Assembly (NCBI GenBank): GCA_009781925.1
Contig: WQUU01000193.1
Span: forward strand, 1 to 21,901
Direction of reading: 5' to 3'
Source of the DNA: Bacillota bacterium
GTDB taxonomy: Bacteria > Bacillota > Clostridia > Oscillospirales > Oscillospiraceae
Length of the DNA: 21,901 bases
Below the pieces are notes generated by a model. It did no database searches, was not told the DNA's origin, and worked only from the letters and a program-made list of their open reading frames with translations. Both the position numbers and the translations under genes were made by a program. Positions 21,286 through 21,901 of this stretch are shown piece after piece; positions within the stretch are counted from its first letter, which is position 1; each line of letters starts with the position of its first letter.

Positions 21286-21362
21286 TGTAGGGGCGAGTAT
21301 AAATCGCCCGCACATCGGCCCGTTCCCGATTTAACGGCGCGATGTGGGCATCGCGCCCTACA
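21286..21362. repeat. TGTAGGG-family element upstream of the TIM-barrel gene
   Basis: A 77-bp element from TGTAGGGGCG to CGCCCTACA. Internal hairpins are GGGCGA/TCGCCC (around 21291-21309) and GCGCGATG-TGGG-CATCGCGC (21337-21356). The second has the same loop as two hairpins in the 12655-12748 element. It lies between the histidine kinase terminator and the TIM-barrel start. Confidence 0.75.
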
Positions 21363-21402
21363 GCGGGCGGCCGCCCCCACAGACAAATACGATCCATAGA
21401 AC

Positions 21403-21432
21403 AAAAAGCCAGCGCTTCAAGCGCTGGCTTTA
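21403..21432 (-). terminator. Rho-independent terminator of the histidine kinase gene
   Basis: AAAGCCAGCGC/GCGCTGGCTTT stem with a five-base loop; on the minus strand it is followed by TTTTTG. It lies 36 bases after the kinase stop codon. Confidence 0.9.
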
Positions 21433-21468
21433 TTCTACCTGATTTTCACTCTTCCCGCAAGTAAAACT

Positions 21469-21901
21469 TTAGACTTCTTTCGGCAAACACAGACTGATCC
21501 GTGTGCCGAGGTTTTCCCGGCTTGTGATCTCGAAAAAACCCCCGTGTTTGTCCGCGATCCACTTGGCGATGGCCAGGCCCAGACCCGTGCCGCCGCTGTC
21601 CCGGGCGCGCGCCTCGTCCGCCCGGTAGAAGCGCTCGAACACATGGGGGATGTCGCTGTTTCGCATACCCCTGCCGTAGTCCTGCACCGTGAGGGCCGGA
21701 ACACCGTTGACAGCGCCGGTCTTCAGGAGGATTTCCCCTCCTTGGGGCGTATATTTCGCCGCGTTCTCCACCAGAATCCGCAGCAGCTGCTTGAGGGAGT
21801 CCGCGTCCCCTTGGGCAAAGACCGGCTCTGGCGCATTGAGCATATACCGGTGCCGCTCGTCGATCAAGGTGCTCTCGTCGTATACCTCCCGCATGAGGGC
21901 G
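21469..21901 (-). CDS. Sensor histidine kinase, C-terminal ATPase part (cut by window edge)
   Basis: About 144 C-terminal residues are visible; the frame is open at the right edge. They form a HATPase_c domain: N box LLRILVENAAKYTP, G1 box DYGRGM, F box HVFERFYRADEA and G2 box GGTGLGLAIAKWI, ending GTRISLCLPKEV. These bind ATP for autophosphorylation of a histidine that lies outside the window. The pattern is that of the PhoR/VicK-like (HisKA) group of membrane sensors. Signal and partner regulator are not visible. A terminator directly follows, so it is the last gene of its operon. Confidence 0.95.
   Translation of the reverse strand, partial: ALMREVYDESTLIDERHRYMLNAPEPVFAQGDADSLKQLLRILVENAAKYTPQGGEILLKTGAVNGVPALTVQDYGRGMRNSDIPHVFERFYRADEARARDSGGTGLGLAIAKWIADKHGGFFEITSRENLGTRISLCLPKEV

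Overview
The window looks like a chromosomal piece from a GC-rich, Gram-positive, probably anaerobic Clostridia member, most likely near the Oscillospiraceae. The evidence is a PolC-type replicative polymerase, the frr-uppS-cdsA-dxr-rseP-ispG-polC gene order, a DUF4364 protein, SdpI-type and DegV proteins, a split transketolase, a rubrerythrin with a CoA-disulfide/persulfide reductase, strong AGGAGG ribosome binding sites and many short palindromic repeats between genes. This is inferred from gene content; there is no rRNA to confirm it. Nearly everything reads on the minus strand. The exceptions are a cysteine-rich protein (4029-4868) and a small helical protein (20184-20480).

Layout from high to low coordinates, the direction of most transcription. 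A sensor histidine kinase 3' end (21469-21901) closes with a terminator. A TIM-barrel-like protein follows (20537-21250). Next is a divergent pair, an Xre-type repressor and a 98-aa protein, with a strong promoter between them. An operon with a good sigma-A promoter encodes the two halves of a transketolase and a DMT/EamA-type transporter (16987-19712). Then comes a long housekeeping cluster (about 5780-16836): pyrH, frr, uppS, cdsA, dxr, rseP, ispG, polC and perhaps a membrane-anchored secreted protein. Several joints in it are ATGA or TGATG overlaps. It links UMP supply, ribosome recycling, isoprenoid and undecaprenyl-phosphate synthesis, CDP-diacylglycerol synthesis, intramembrane proteolysis and replication.

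The left part holds an SdpI-family membrane protein, the cysteine-rich protein, a DUF4364 protein, a tRNA-Gly(CCC) with promoter and terminator, and a putative oxidative/thiol-stress operon: DegV, CoA-disulfide/persulfide reductase with rhodanese domain, and rubrerythrin (cut by the window edge).

No CRISPR array, prophage, transposase or obvious defence or biosynthetic cluster is visible. The most unusual content is non-coding. A dispersed family of elements bounded by TGTAGGG/CCCTACA occurs at seven intergenic loci. One supplies the dxr stop codon, and two lie in the leaders of pyrH and the DUF4364 gene. Three of its internal hairpins differ by compensatory base changes around a conserved four-base loop. 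There are also two short tandem arrays (20-bp and 18/19-bp periods), a duplicated terminator flanking a small insert, and a second repeat family placed just after gene ends.
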